Source: Chromobacterium piscinae (GTDB lineage: Bacteria; Pseudomonadota; Gammaproteobacteria; Burkholderiales; Chromobacteriaceae). From it: a DNA stretch of 64,000 nucleotides. The notes under the pieces were generated by a model. The model was not told the DNA's origin. It did not search any database and saw only the letters and a list, made by a program, of their open reading frames with translations. The DNA lies in NCBI RefSeq assembly GCF_021129175.1, contig NZ_JAJOHV010000031.1, positions 1-64,000 of the forward strand, read 5' to 3'. Below are positions 1 to 7,598 of this stretch, in pieces; the first letter of the stretch is position 1; every line of letters starts with the position of its first letter. A program made the position numbers and the translations under genes.

Positions 1-290
1 TCCAGCGCGGCCAGCGCGCGGCGGACGCTGGCGCAGACGTCGGCGGCGGCGGCGAAGTCGGCGGGCCCCATCACCTTGCCGTTGCGGATGCGGCGGTAGT
101 AGGCGCGGGTGGAGTTCAGATACTGGGCGGCGGTTTCCTGGCCATCCAGCCGGCCTTCCTCCGCCATCGCTTCCAGCAACCCGACCAACTGGCGGCAGGC
201 GGCCTCGGCCTGGGTGTTGCGCTGATCTTGTACGCGGCGTTGTTGTTGGCCCGGTTTGGGGGCGGCGGTTTTCTTGTTGCGCTCGGCCAT
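1..290 (-). CDS. Hypothetical protein, 3' end outside window
   Basis: Partial gene running off the left edge; 96 codons are visible, beginning MAERNKKTAAPKPGQQQRR. The N-terminus is basic and rich in K, R and Q and looks disordered. It is followed by a helical stretch (AEAACRQLVGLLEAMAEEGRLDG) and a segment with paired Tyr and Arg (STRAYYRRIRNGKV). No catalytic motif or membrane segment is visible and I do not recognise the family. It lies 31 bp downstream of the PPP phosphatase on the same strand, so it may be the last gene of that operon. The frame stays open to the edge and codon use is GC-rich like its neighbours, which supports a real gene. Confidence 0.6.
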   Translation of the reverse strand, partial: MAERNKKTAAPKPGQQQRRVQDQRNTQAEAACRQLVGLLEAMAEEGRLDGQETAAQYLNSTRAYYRRIRNGKVMGPADFAAAADVCASVRRALAAL

Positions 291-321
291 TGTCGTGTCC
301 TTGGTCTGCTGAGCGCGCATT

Positions 322-1071
322 CTAGCGGCGAGGGAGGCTGGCGTCTAATTCATGCAGTTCGAAGCGGGCCAGATGGTCGAAGCCGGAGGGCAGCGACACC
401 TCGACGAAATCCTGAAGGCAGAACAGCGTGAGCTTGCCGCCGTAGACGGCGCCGGTGTCCAGATGCATCACATTGTCGTAGAGAACGGCGTCAGGCTGGG
501 GGGTATGTCCCGCCAGGACCAGATCGATGCCGGCCACGATGCCCGCGCCGCCGTTCCGAGCGCGCTCGCGCGACCACAGCAGCGTATCGCGGTCCTGCTC
601 ATCGGGACGGCCGGCTTCCAGGCGGGCGGCCAGCGCGGTCCAGTCGTTGCCGGGGCAATCGGCGTGGAGCACGCCGATTTTGCCGCTCTCCACTTCCACT
701 TCCAGCGCCAGCGGCAGCCGGGACAGGGCGGCGGCGCAGGCGTCCAGCTCGGCCGGGCTCAGTTCGGCTAGCCAGCGGCCGCCATTGCGCAGATGGCGCT
801 CCAGGTCCTCCTGCGGGTTGCGCACCGCGTCCAGCGCCATCTGCTCATGATTGCCGCGCACCGCGTGAAACCAGGGCTGGGCCAGCCATTTCGTCACCAT
901 CGGGCTGTCCGGCCCTCTATCCACCAGGTCGCCCACCGACAGCAGCCGGTCGCGAGCGGGATCGAAGGCGACGATCTTGAGCAGGCGGGACAGCTGGGCG
1001 AAGCAGCCGTGCACGTCGCCGACTGCCCAGTCCCGGCCTTGGGTGTTGCGAGGCAGTTTTTCGATCAGCAT
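322..1071 (-). CDS. PPP-family metallophosphatase (serine/threonine phosphatase PrpA/ApaH-like)
   Basis: 249 aa. The three metal-binding signatures of the PPP phosphoesterase family are present in order: GDVHG (residues 18-22), GDLVDRGPD (46-54) and RGNHE (about 72-76). A later GHT block (near residue 187) supplies a C-terminal metal-ligand histidine. Members hydrolyse phosphoprotein Ser/Thr-phosphate or diadenosine tetraphosphate in the cytoplasm using two metal ions. The length fits small bacterial PrpA/PrpB-type protein phosphatases (about 220 aa) as well as ApaH (about 280 aa), so the substrate is left open. It lies 24 bp downstream of the HD hydrolase gene and is probably cotranscribed with it. 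Confidence 0.85.
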   Translation of the reverse strand: MLIEKLPRNTQGRDWAVGDVHGCFAQLSRLLKIVAFDPARDRLLSVGDLVDRGPDSPMVTKWLAQPWFHAVRGNHEQMALDAVRNPQEDLERHLRNGGRWLAELSPAELDACAAALSRLPLALEVEVESGKIGVLHADCPGNDWTALAARLEAGRPDEQDRDTLLWSRERARNGGAGIVAGIDLVLAGHTPQPDAVLYDNVMHLDTGAVYGGKLTLFCLQDFVEVSLPSGFDHLARFELHELDASLPRR

Positions 1072-1095
1072 CGCGGCGCGCTCCGGGCGGTTTTC

Positions 1096-1749
1096 TCAGC
1101 GGGCCATCCAGTCCCGGCAGAACTCGTCGCGGAAGTGGATCAGCCACTCTAGCTTGCGCTGGGCCATGTCGCGTCCGGCCTTGGTCTGCATCATGCCGGG
1201 TAGTCTGGCTAGCTTGACGTCGATATGGTCGATCGCCCAGGCCTGATCGTCCAGGCCGCGCTGCTCGGCCATCGGGTCGATCGGGTGGGCCAGCGCGCGC
1301 CCCATGCGGCCGGATACGTAGAACATGCGGGCCAGGCCAACTGGTCCCAGCGCGTCCATGCGGTCGGCGTCCTGCACGATCTTGGCCTCCAGCGTGCGGG
1401 GCGGGATGGCGGCGGAGTAGCTGTGCGCCTCGATGGCGTGGGCCAGATTGTCCAGTTGGGCGCCGGACAGGCCGCTGTCGGCCAGCAACTGCCGCGCGCG
1501 CTCGGCCGACCGGTGCGAGGCGAGCTGGCGTTGCGGATGGTTTTTGGGCAGGTTGACCAGATCGTGCAGGTAGCTGCCGGCCATGACGACGATGGGGTCA
1601 GCCTCGGGATAGTGGGCCAGCAGCTTGCGCGCGACGGCCCAGACGCGGTGGAGATGGCTGAGGTCATGGGCGCCGTCGTCGTCCGGCGGCTGGCTTTCCA
1701 GCAAGGCGATCAGGCGTTGCTGCCATTCGGTCTGTTGCTGCGGGGTCAT
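1096..1749 (-). CDS. HD-domain phosphohydrolase (YedJ-like)
   Basis: 217 aa. Contains the HD superfamily metal-binding pattern: HDLSHLHRVW near residue 28, YLHDLVN near residue 62 and QDADRMDALG near residue 126. This architecture and length match the E. coli YedJ group of predicted metal-dependent phosphohydrolases; the natural substrate is not known. No membrane segment or signal peptide is visible. It appears to be the first gene of a unit with the PPP phosphatase and the partial gene downstream. The 140 bp upstream contain a GC-rich inverted repeat (GCCGGC-N5-GCCGGC, 1775-1791) in the likely leader. Confidence 0.8.
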   Translation of the reverse strand: MTPQQQTEWQQRLIALLESQPPDDDGAHDLSHLHRVWAVARKLLAHYPEADPIVVMAGSYLHDLVNLPKNHPQRQLASHRSAERARQLLADSGLSGAQLDNLAHAIEAHSYSAAIPPRTLEAKIVQDADRMDALGPVGLARMFYVSGRMGRALAHPIDPMAEQRGLDDQAWAIDHIDVKLARLPGMMQTKAGRDMAQRKLEWLIHFRDEFCRDWMAR

Positions 1750-1889
1750 GCGGCAGGTCCTGATGTTTGCGCGCGCCGGCGGTGCGCCGGCGTGGCGGGT
1801 TGCACGCGCCGTCCGCTGGGGAGCGGCGAAAATGACTGATTGAAAACAATCCGTATTGTCATTTTAACACCCGCAGGCGGAATCGCCGG

Positions 1890-2738
1890 CTAGCGCGCAG
1901 CGGAAAGCGTCATTTCCCACTGGGACAGGCGGTAGACGGCCTGGTGGCGCAGCAACAGGGAGAGCAGGGGCAGGTCGCGGCTGTCGACGTTGTTGAAGCC
2001 CAGGCGGCCGCATACGCTCAGGCTTTGCGCGGCTTGCAGCAGCTGGCTGGCGATGCCCTGGCGGCGGCAGGGCGGGCTGACCTGCAGTTCGGCGACCTCG
2101 CCGTCCGGCGACATCAGCAGCGAGCCCAGGGTCTGTCCGTCCCGGTCCACGCTCAGCCAGCGCAACGGCGGATCGGCGCGCAGCAACGATTCGCGCCGAT
2201 TGGGTACGGCCTGGGGGTAGGAGAGGTCGTCGGGAGCCGGCCATCGCGCCGGATCGTGGGCCGAGTGAATGGTCACCGGCCATGCGCGGCGGGTCTGGAC
2301 CTGCGCCGTCATCTGGTAGCAGTCCAGCTTGCGCAGCGGCGCGAAGCCCAGGGAGGCGTAGGCTTCGCGCGCCAGCTGGTTGCCGTCTATCACTTCCAGG
2401 CGCTGGCGGCGGATGCCGTGGGCGGCCAGCAGGCGGCTGACCAGCCCCGCCATATCGGTCAGCGCGTGGCGCCGCCGCGCGGCGGGCGCGACGCCGGCGG
2501 CGATGCAATAGCCTTCCCGTTCGCCGTCGATTTCCGGCGTCGCGCATAGCCAGAACCCGGCCAAGCTGCCATCCAGCCAGGCGCCGGCGCTCAGCTCGGG
2601 CGCCCAGCCGCGCCGACGCAACATGGCGGCCAGTTGCGGCAGGCTAGGCTGGGCGGGCACCAGGTAGTCGCTGAAAGCGTCGAGAAAACAGAGGTGGAGG
2701 TCTTCCGGCGCCAGCCCCGCCAGCGATGCGATCTTCAT
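1890..2738 (-). CDS. GNAT-family N-acetyltransferase, probable tandem-domain
   Basis: 282 aa. Two GNAT-like halves can be seen. The first half has GYCIAAGVAPAARRRHALTD (about 90-109, acetyl-CoA pyrophosphate loop) and YASLGFAPLRKLD (about 130-142). The second half has VAELQVSPPCRRQGIASQLL (about 218-237), a clear motif A with R-x-x-G-I-A. GNAT enzymes transfer acetyl from acetyl-CoA to an amine; the acceptor cannot be inferred here. The start codon overlaps the stop of the upstream DJ-1/PfpI gene by 4 bp (ATGA), so the two are translationally coupled. Confidence 0.8.
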   Translation of the reverse strand: MKIASLAGLAPEDLHLCFLDAFSDYLVPAQPSLPQLAAMLRRRGWAPELSAGAWLDGSLAGFWLCATPEIDGEREGYCIAAGVAPAARRRHALTDMAGLVSRLLAAHGIRRQRLEVIDGNQLAREAYASLGFAPLRKLDCYQMTAQVQTRRAWPVTIHSAHDPARWPAPDDLSYPQAVPNRRESLLRADPPLRWLSVDRDGQTLGSLLMSPDGEVAELQVSPPCRRQGIASQLLQAAQSLSVCGRLGFNNVDSRDLPLLSLLLRHQAVYRLSQWEMTLSAAR

Positions 2739-3346
2739 CGGAGGGCGGGCTCGGACGCGGTGGCGACGATGGATAGCGCGCGCTGAACGAAGGCGTCTTC
2801 TTCTCCGACCGGCGCGATGTAGAACAGAATCTCGCGGGTTTTCGCCTCGCCGGCTAGGCGCAGCAACACCCAGGCCGCGAGGTATTGCGAGGACAGGCAG
2901 CCGCCGGCGGTGGCGACATTGTCGACAACCCGGAAGGCGGCGGACGGCACGCGGATGCCAAGCTGTTCCAGCATCGGCCGGGTCATGCCGTCGGTACAGG
3001 CGACGCCGTCAGGGAGCAGGCCCAGCTGGTGTAGCACCAGCGCGCCCGAGCACTGGGAGCCTATCAACTGGCGGGACGGGTCCAGCCTCAGCTGGCTCAT
3101 GATCGCGTCGTCGGCCACCCAGTCGCGGGTGCGCCAACCGCTGCCTATCAACACCGCGTCGGCGCGATTGGCGTAGGACAGGTCTTCCTGGCGCTCCACG
3201 CGCGTGCCGCTGCGGGACTGGATGACCGGGGCAGGCGAGCAGATGCGCACGTTCCAGCCCTCCGGGCTCATCCGGCCCAAGATGCCGGCGGCGATCATGG
3301 AGTCCAGCTCGTTGAAACAGTCCAGCGTGACGATGGCGATATCCAT
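2735..3346 (-). CDS. DJ-1/PfpI family protein
   Basis: 203 aa from the chosen start MDIAIVTLDCFNELDS. The fold is recognisable from the N-terminal strand, the SGWRTRDW segment, and the nucleophile elbow QLIGSQCSGALVLHQLGLL, where Cys sits in a G-S-Q-C-S-G context typical of DJ-1/PfpI and GATase1-like proteins. A later TAGGCLSSQYLAAWVLLRL segment fits the helix that follows the active site in this family. Members include chaperones, glyoxalases, amidases and AraC-type sensor domains; the exact role is not predictable. An upstream in-frame ATG (3373) would add nine residues outside the conserved fold. Cotranscribed with the GNAT gene. Confidence 0.8.
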   Translation of the reverse strand: MDIAIVTLDCFNELDSMIAAGILGRMSPEGWNVRICSPAPVIQSRSGTRVERQEDLSYANRADAVLIGSGWRTRDWVADDAIMSQLRLDPSRQLIGSQCSGALVLHQLGLLPDGVACTDGMTRPMLEQLGIRVPSAAFRVVDNVATAGGCLSSQYLAAWVLLRLAGEAKTREILFYIAPVGEEDAFVQRALSIVATASEPALR

Positions 3347-3379
3347 AGGGGCGATTCCGTTGCGTTGATGCATCGGCCT

Positions 3380-3408
3380 ATGTTGTTCGCATTGGGCTGC
3401 GGGGTCAA
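3380..3408 (-). promoter_or_regulatory. Possible sigma-70 promoter for the DJ-1/GNAT pair
   Basis: On the minus strand TTGACC (3408-3403) is followed after 17 bp by CAACAT (3385-3380). The -35 is good and the -10 is poor, so this is tentative. Its position, 34-62 bp upstream of the DJ-1 start, is suitable. Confidence 0.3.
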
Positions 3409-3423
3409 TTGCGGGGAGGGAAG

Positions 3424-3443
3424 GCCCCGCCGAGCGGCGGGGC
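3424..3443 (-). terminator. GC-rich hairpin downstream of pgeF
   Basis: Perfect palindromic stem GCCCCGCCG/CGGCGGGGC just after the pgeF stop. On the minus strand it is followed by CCTTCCCTCCCC, which is pyrimidine-rich but not a real T-tract, so termination would be weak. Confidence 0.4.
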
Positions 3444-3451
3444 GGGCGGGA

Positions 3452-4189
3452 TCAGTCTTCCAGCCAGATCAGCGAAGCCATGCGGCCGGTCTCGCGGTCG
3501 CGGCGGTAGGAGAAGAAGCGGTCGCGGTCGATCACGGTGCAGAAGTCGCCGCCGTAGACGCGCGAGACGCCCAGCTTTTCCAGCCGCAGCCGCGCCAGCG
3601 CGTAGATGTCGGCGAGGTATTTTCCGTCGCCGATGTCTACGAAGGCATGGTCCGCCTCGGCGTCTTTCTCGACAAAGGCCTGGCGCACTTCCGTGCCCAC
3701 TTCGAAGGCGTCGGGGCCGATGGCCGGGCCGAGCCAAGCCATCAATTCCGACGGCGGCAGCGCCATCGAGGCCACGGTCGCCTCGATCACGCCGTCGCAC
3801 AGCCCGCGCCAGCCGGCGTGGGCCGCGGCCACTGCCCGGCCTTGCTCGTCGCACAGCAGCACCGGCAGGCAGTCGGCGGTCATAACCGCGCAGACGACGC
3901 CCGGTGCGCGGGCGAAGCTGGCGTCGGCATTGGGCGCGGCATCGCCGACGGTGGCCGCATCGGCCACAACGATGCCGTGCACCTGAGTGAGCCATGCCGG
4001 CTCGGCGGGCAGCTCGTCTCGCAGCCGCGCGCGGTTGGCCGCCACGGCCTCCGGATCGTCGCCGACATGCGCGCCCAGGTTCAGGCTGGCGTAGGGAGGC
4101 TGGCTGGCGCCGCCGTTGCGCGTGGTGGCCAGCGTGCGGACCCGGGCGGGGGCGGGCCAGTCGGCCTCGATCCAGTCCTTATCGGGCAT
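3452..4189 (-). CDS. pgeF: Peptidoglycan editing factor PgeF (YfiH/DUF152, multicopper polyphenol oxidase-like fold)
   Basis: 245 aa. Characteristic DUF152 signatures are present: TTRNGGASQPPYASLNLGAHVGDDP (about 19-43), LTQVHG (near residue 70), MTADCLPVLLCDEQGRAVAAAHAGWRGL (about 104-131), which carries the Cys and His zinc ligands, and WLGPAIG (near 153). E. coli YfiH/PgeF removes wrongly incorporated L-Ser from peptidoglycan precursors; other family members are purine nucleoside phosphorylases related to LACC1. The start overlaps the 3' end of rluD by 11 bp, an arrangement conserved in many proteobacteria. Confidence 0.92.
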   Translation of the reverse strand: MPDKDWIEADWPAPARVRTLATTRNGGASQPPYASLNLGAHVGDDPEAVAANRARLRDELPAEPAWLTQVHGIVVADAATVGDAAPNADASFARAPGVVCAVMTADCLPVLLCDEQGRAVAAAHAGWRGLCDGVIEATVASMALPPSELMAWLGPAIGPDAFEVGTEVRQAFVEKDAEADHAFVDIGDGKYLADIYALARLRLEKLGVSRVYGGDFCTVIDRDRFFSYRRDRETGRMASLIWLED

Positions 4190-5276
4190 AGATCACCTCG
4201 ACGTCGCTGTCATCATCGTCGTCATCGTCCCAGTCTTCATCGTCCTCGCCATCGCCGTGGGCGAAGGTTTCGTCGTCCGCCACCGCGCCGTCGCCGCGCA
4301 ACAGGTCCAGCAATGCGCGGAAGTCGTCGGGCAACGGCGCTTTCCAGCTGCGCTCTTCGCCGGTGGCCGGGTGGATCAGCGCCAGCGCGAAAGCGTGCAG
4401 CGCCTGGCGGCCCAGGGCTTTTACCGCGGCGGCGGCGTCCTCGTCCATCTTGTGGCGCGGATTGCCGTACACCGGGTCGCCTGCCAGCGGGTGGCCCGCT
4501 TCGCGCATGTGGACGCGGATCTGGTGGGTGCGGCCTGTCTCAAGCTTGCATTCCACGTAGGAATGGCTGGCGAAGCGCTCCAGCACCCGCAGATGGGTGA
4601 TGGCTGGTTTGCCGCCGAATTTCAGCACCGCCATTTTCAGCCGGTTGTGAGGGTCGCGGCCGATGTTGGCGTCGATGGTGCCGTCGAAGGGCACCACGCC
4701 GTCGGCGATGGCGCGGTAGACGCGCTTCACGGTGCGGGCCTGCATCTGGCGCACCAGCTCGGTTTGGGCCGGCACGGTCTTGGCCACCACCATAAGCCCG
4801 GAGGTGTCCTTGTCCAGGCGGTGGACGATGCCGGCGCGCGGCACGTTGGCCAGCGACGGGCAGTGGTGCAGCAGGCCGTTGAGCAGGGTGCCGCTCCAGT
4901 TGCCGGAGGCGGGATGCACGACCAGGCCGGCGGGCTTGTTGATCACCAGGATGTGATCGTCCTCGAACACGATGGGCAGATCCATCGGCTCGGGCTGGAA
5001 GGCCATTTCTTCATTGGTGAGCTGCAGCGTCACTTCCAGCTTCTCGCCGCCGAGCATCTTGGTCTTGGGCGCGACGACCTGGCCGTCCACCTTCACCAGT
5101 CCGTCTTTGATCCATTGAGTCAGCCGGCTGCGGGAGTAATCGGGCAGCAATTTGGCGAGCGCGGCGTCAAGCCGTTCGCCGCACAGCGAGAGCGGCACCT
5201 CAAGAAGTTGCGTGGCGGATACCTCGTTTTCCGAGATGTCGCTATAATCGTCCGGGTCAATGTAAGGATCAGTCAT
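4179..5276 (-). CDS. rluD: 23S rRNA pseudouridine(1911/1915/1917) synthase RluD
   Basis: 365 aa from MTDPYIDPDDYSDISENEV. An S4 RNA-binding domain (about 30-90, SRSRLTQWIKDGLVKVDG) precedes the RluA-type catalytic domain with the motif HRLDKDTSGLMVVAK, whose Asp is the nucleophile. The conserved GRTHQIRVH block follows. It isomerises uridines in helix 69 of 23S rRNA. The C-terminal tail (about 340-365) is very acidic, with a long D/E run, and is probably disordered. The chosen ATG (5276-5274) overlaps the divergent bamD ATG (5275-5277). An upstream in-frame start would place 20 extra residues inside bamD. pgeF follows with an 11-bp overlap. Confidence 0.92.
   Translation of the reverse strand: MTDPYIDPDDYSDISENEVSATQLLEVPLSLCGERLDAALAKLLPDYSRSRLTQWIKDGLVKVDGQVVAPKTKMLGGEKLEVTLQLTNEEMAFQPEPMDLPIVFEDDHILVINKPAGLVVHPASGNWSGTLLNGLLHHCPSLANVPRAGIVHRLDKDTSGLMVVAKTVPAQTELVRQMQARTVKRVYRAIADGVVPFDGTIDANIGRDPHNRLKMAVLKFGGKPAITHLRVLERFASHSYVECKLETGRTHQIRVHMREAGHPLAGDPVYGNPRHKMDEDAAAAVKALGRQALHAFALALIHPATGEERSWKAPLPDDFRALLDLLRGDGAVADDETFAHGDGEDDEDWDDDDDDDSDVEVIYAR
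5243..5248 (+). promoter_or_regulatory. Perfect -10 box (TATAAT), candidate bamD promoter
   Basis: TATAAT lies 27 bp upstream of the bamD ATG, within the 5' coding end of rluD. No good -35 is visible at 16-18 bp. An SD-like AAGGA (5264-5268) follows, 6 bp before the ATG. Confidence 0.45.
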
Positions 5277-6069
5277 GAAAAGATACGTTGTTGCAGCTAT
5301 GTTGGTGATGGTGGGGCTTGCCGGGTGTGCAACCACGGAAACCTACGACGAAACGCGCGGTTGGACCGTGGAGAAGCTCTATTCGGAAGCCCACGATGAG
5401 TTGAACAGCGGCAATTATACCCGCGCAGTCAAGCTGTACGAAACGCTGGAAGCGCGCTTTCCCTACGGACGCTACGCGCAGCAGGCCCAAATGGACCTCG
5501 CCTATACCCATTACAAGGACGGCGAGCCTGAACTGGCCATCGCTTCCGCCGATCGCTTCATCAAGCTGCATCCCACGCATCCGAACCTCGACTACATCTA
5601 TTATCTGAAGGGTTTGGTGTATTACAACGATGATTCGGGCCTGCTCGCCAAATGGGCCGGCCAGGACATGAGCGAACGCGATCCGCGCGCCGCCCGCGAG
5701 GCCTTCTCCGCTTTCCGCGAGCTGACCACCCGTTTTCCCAATAGCACCTACGCGCCGGACGCCAAGGCGAAGATGATCCGCCTGGTGGACGCGCTGGGCG
5801 GCAACGAGATGCACGTGGCGCGCTACTACATGAAGCGCGGCGCCTACCTGGCCGCGGCCAACCGCGCCCAGGGCGTGGTCAAGGACTACTCCAATACCAA
5901 GTATCCGGAAGAGGCGCTGGCCATCATGGTGTCGGCCTACGACAAGCTGCAGCTGCCGAAGCTGCGGGACGACGCGCGCCGCGTGCTGGCGCTCAACTAT
6001 CCGCAGAGCCAGTATCTGAGCAAGTCGTGGACGGTCGAGGAAATGCCGTGGTGGAAGCTGTGGAAGTAA
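5275..6069 (+). CDS. bamD: Outer membrane assembly lipoprotein BamD (ComL)
   Basis: 264 aa. The N-terminus is a lipoprotein signal peptide, MKRYVVAAMLVMVGLAGC, with lipobox LAGC and Cys18 as the lipidated residue. The mature part is built of TPR-like helical pairs (LYSEAHDELNSGNYTRAVKLYETLEARFPYG; AQMDLAYTHYKDGEPELAIASADRFIKLHP). BamD is the essential lipoprotein partner of BamA in the beta-barrel assembly machine at the inner leaflet of the outer membrane; bamA itself is in this window. The gene is divergent from rluD with overlapping start codons and ends at a strong terminator. Confidence 0.95.
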   Translation: MKRYVVAAMLVMVGLAGCATTETYDETRGWTVEKLYSEAHDELNSGNYTRAVKLYETLEARFPYGRYAQQAQMDLAYTHYKDGEPELAIASADRFIKLHPTHPNLDYIYYLKGLVYYNDDSGLLAKWAGQDMSERDPRAAREAFSAFRELTTRFPNSTYAPDAKAKMIRLVDALGGNEMHVARYYMKRGAYLAAANRAQGVVKDYSNTKYPEEALAIMVSAYDKLQLPKLRDDARRVLALNYPQSQYLSKSWTVEEMPWWKLWK

Positions 6070-6090
6070 GCCTCTCGGCATGTTGAAATC

Positions 6091-6123
6091 AAACAGCCCG
6101 TCGAGAAATCGGCGGGCTGTTTT
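6091..6123 (+). terminator. Intrinsic terminator after bamD (possibly bidirectional)
   Basis: Stem AACAGCCCG / CGGGCTGTT with a 12-nt spacer, followed by TT. On the other strand the stem is followed by TTTGATTTC, so it may also end transcription of the convergent nitronate monooxygenase gene. Confidence 0.8.
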
Positions 6124-6135
6124 GCCGCAGGGGGC

Positions 6136-7167
6136 TCAGAAGTTTGCGATGCGATCACGGCAGGTCCGCGCCTCGGACATGATTCTGGCGAACAGTTCGG
6201 CCACGCTGGGCAGGTCGTCGATCAATCCTTGCGCCTGGCCGATCAATTGCACGCCTTTTTCATGGTTTCCCTCCTGTATCGCCAGGCGGATGGATTCGGT
6301 AGCGGCGCCGAACAGCGCCAACTGGCGCAGCGCTTGCGGCTGGCTGAGCATGCCGCCTATCGCCACCTTCATCACCGGCATGCCCATCCGGCGCGCCATC
6401 TGGCTGGCGCGGAAGGCGGCGGGGATCAGCCCCAGCGGCTTGCGGCAGGCGCGGCGAGCGGCGGGGGTGTCCATCATCCGGCACCACAGGCCGTCGAAAT
6501 TCTTCGAGTAAAGCGTATCGCCGACGCCCCGCTGCAGCACCATGTCCTTGGTGGCGGCGTGGACCGGGCTTTCCCGGGTCATGGCCAGCCGGGAGCCCAT
6601 GGCCACGGCGTCGGCTCCCAGGGCCAGCGCCGCCACCAGGCCGGCGCCGTCGGCGAAGCCCCCTGCCGCGACGATGGGCAGCGAGCTTGCGCGGCGGATG
6701 GCCGGAATCAGCACCAGCGAGGTCACGCTGCCGCCGTGGGCCGCAGCCTCGTGGCCGGTGACCAGCAGCGCGTCCGCGCCGCATCTTTCGGCTGATTGCG
6801 CGTGCTTTTCCGTCACCACGGTGGCCAGCACTTTGCCGCCGTAACGATGCGCGGCCTCGGCGATCCAGTCGCCTTTGCCCAGCGAGTAGTTGATCACCGG
6901 CACATGCTCCTCCAGCGCGACTTTGGCGTTGTCGGCCGCGCCGGGCATCATCAGCGTGCAGCCGATGCCGAAGGGTTTGTCGGTGAGCTCGCGTATGCGG
7001 CGGATGGCGGCGCGGGTGGCGTCCGCTGACAGCGGGCCGGTGGCGAGTATGCCCAGACCGCCGGCGTTGCTGACCGCCGCGACCAGTTCCGGAGTGGCGA
7101 TATAACTCATGCCGGGGCAGAGCAGGGGGAGCTGGATGCCGAGCAGGCGGGTGATGGCGGTTTGCAT
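6136..7167 (-). CDS. Nitronate monooxygenase / 2-nitropropane dioxygenase family flavoprotein
   Basis: 343 aa from MQTAITRLLGIQLPLLCPGMSYIATPELVAAVSNAGGLGIL, the standard opening of this FMN TIM-barrel family. Further family features are the VTGHEAAAHGGSVTSLVLIPAI block (catalytic His region), PIVAAGGFADGAGLVAALALGADAVAMGSRLAMTRESPVH (FMN phosphate binding) and the enoyl-ACP-reductase-like C-terminus. Members oxidise alkyl nitronates such as the toxin propionate-3-nitronate, or act as FabK-type reductases; the former is more likely here. No good SD precedes the chosen ATG, and starts up to 63 bp upstream are possible. It converges with bamD. Confidence 0.82.
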   Translation of the reverse strand: MQTAITRLLGIQLPLLCPGMSYIATPELVAAVSNAGGLGILATGPLSADATRAAIRRIRELTDKPFGIGCTLMMPGAADNAKVALEEHVPVINYSLGKGDWIAEAAHRYGGKVLATVVTEKHAQSAERCGADALLVTGHEAAAHGGSVTSLVLIPAIRRASSLPIVAAGGFADGAGLVAALALGADAVAMGSRLAMTRESPVHAATKDMVLQRGVGDTLYSKNFDGLWCRMMDTPAARRACRKPLGLIPAAFRASQMARRMGMPVMKVAIGGMLSQPQALRQLALFGAATESIRLAIQEGNHEKGVQLIGQAQGLIDDLPSVAELFARIMSEARTCRDRIANF

Positions 7168-7246
7168 GGAGGTGGGGGCGGGTGGTTTACAATGACGCTT
7201 CATTGTTGATGTATTTGTCCTGAATTTCAAACGAATGTTTTAATCC

Positions 7247-7438
7247 ATGGCGCTGATCATAGTTTTGATGGGGTGGTTGTACGCGGTGTTGATGCTGGCG
7301 GCGGGGCAGCGCAGCGTGGCTGCCGGCGCGGCGGTGTTCTTCTTTCTGGGCGTGCTGCCGGTCTGGTTTGTCGCGTGGGCGGCACGCAACAGGCTCCGCA
7401 AGCGGCGGCGGGCCGCGGAGGACGAGGGAAAGGCTTGA
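7247..7438 (+). CDS. Small two-helix membrane protein
   Basis: 63 aa. Two hydrophobic segments (MALIIVLMGWLYAVLMLAA, 1-19, and VAAGAAVFFFLGVLPVWFVAWAA, 24-46) are followed by a cytoplasmic basic tail (RNRLRKRRRAAEDEGKA). This pattern, with positive charge after the second helix, is typical of a genuine small inner-membrane protein. It sits just upstream of the rpsB promoter, whose -35 overlaps its stop region. Function unknown. Confidence 0.55.
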   Translation: MALIIVLMGWLYAVLMLAAGQRSVAAGAAVFFFLGVLPVWFVAWAARNRLRKRRRAAEDEGKA

Positions 7439-7464
7439 GTCCGGCTGTCCCGGAATGCTACAAT
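7435..7464 (+). promoter_or_regulatory. Sigma-70 promoter for rpsB-tsf
   Basis: TTGAGT (7435-7440), an 18-bp spacer and TACAAT (7459-7464). The predicted transcription start, about 7471, coincides with the first leader hairpin. Confidence 0.7.
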
Positions 7465-7470
7465 CTCGTG

Positions 7471-7598
7471 TTCCCCACTGTGTTGGCGGGGAATTGTTAA
7501 TCCAAAACTACGCACATCCGCGCCAAAGGGTGCCCGCAGGCTGAAGCCTTCAGGGTTGTCTGCGCGGATGGAGGCTTAACCCTTTTAGGAGTTTTTGC
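7471..7598 (+). promoter_or_regulatory. Structured rpsB leader (probable S2 autoregulatory 5' UTR)
   Basis: A 128-nt leader with two clear stems: TTCCCC/GGGGAA at the very 5' end (about 7471-7494), and CATCCGCGC (about 7513-7521) pairing with GCGCGGATG (about 7562-7570) around an internal region. In gammaproteobacteria S2 represses its own rpsB-tsf mRNA through a structured leader. A comparable role here is inferred from position and structure. The SD TTAGGAG follows the second stem. Confidence 0.5.
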
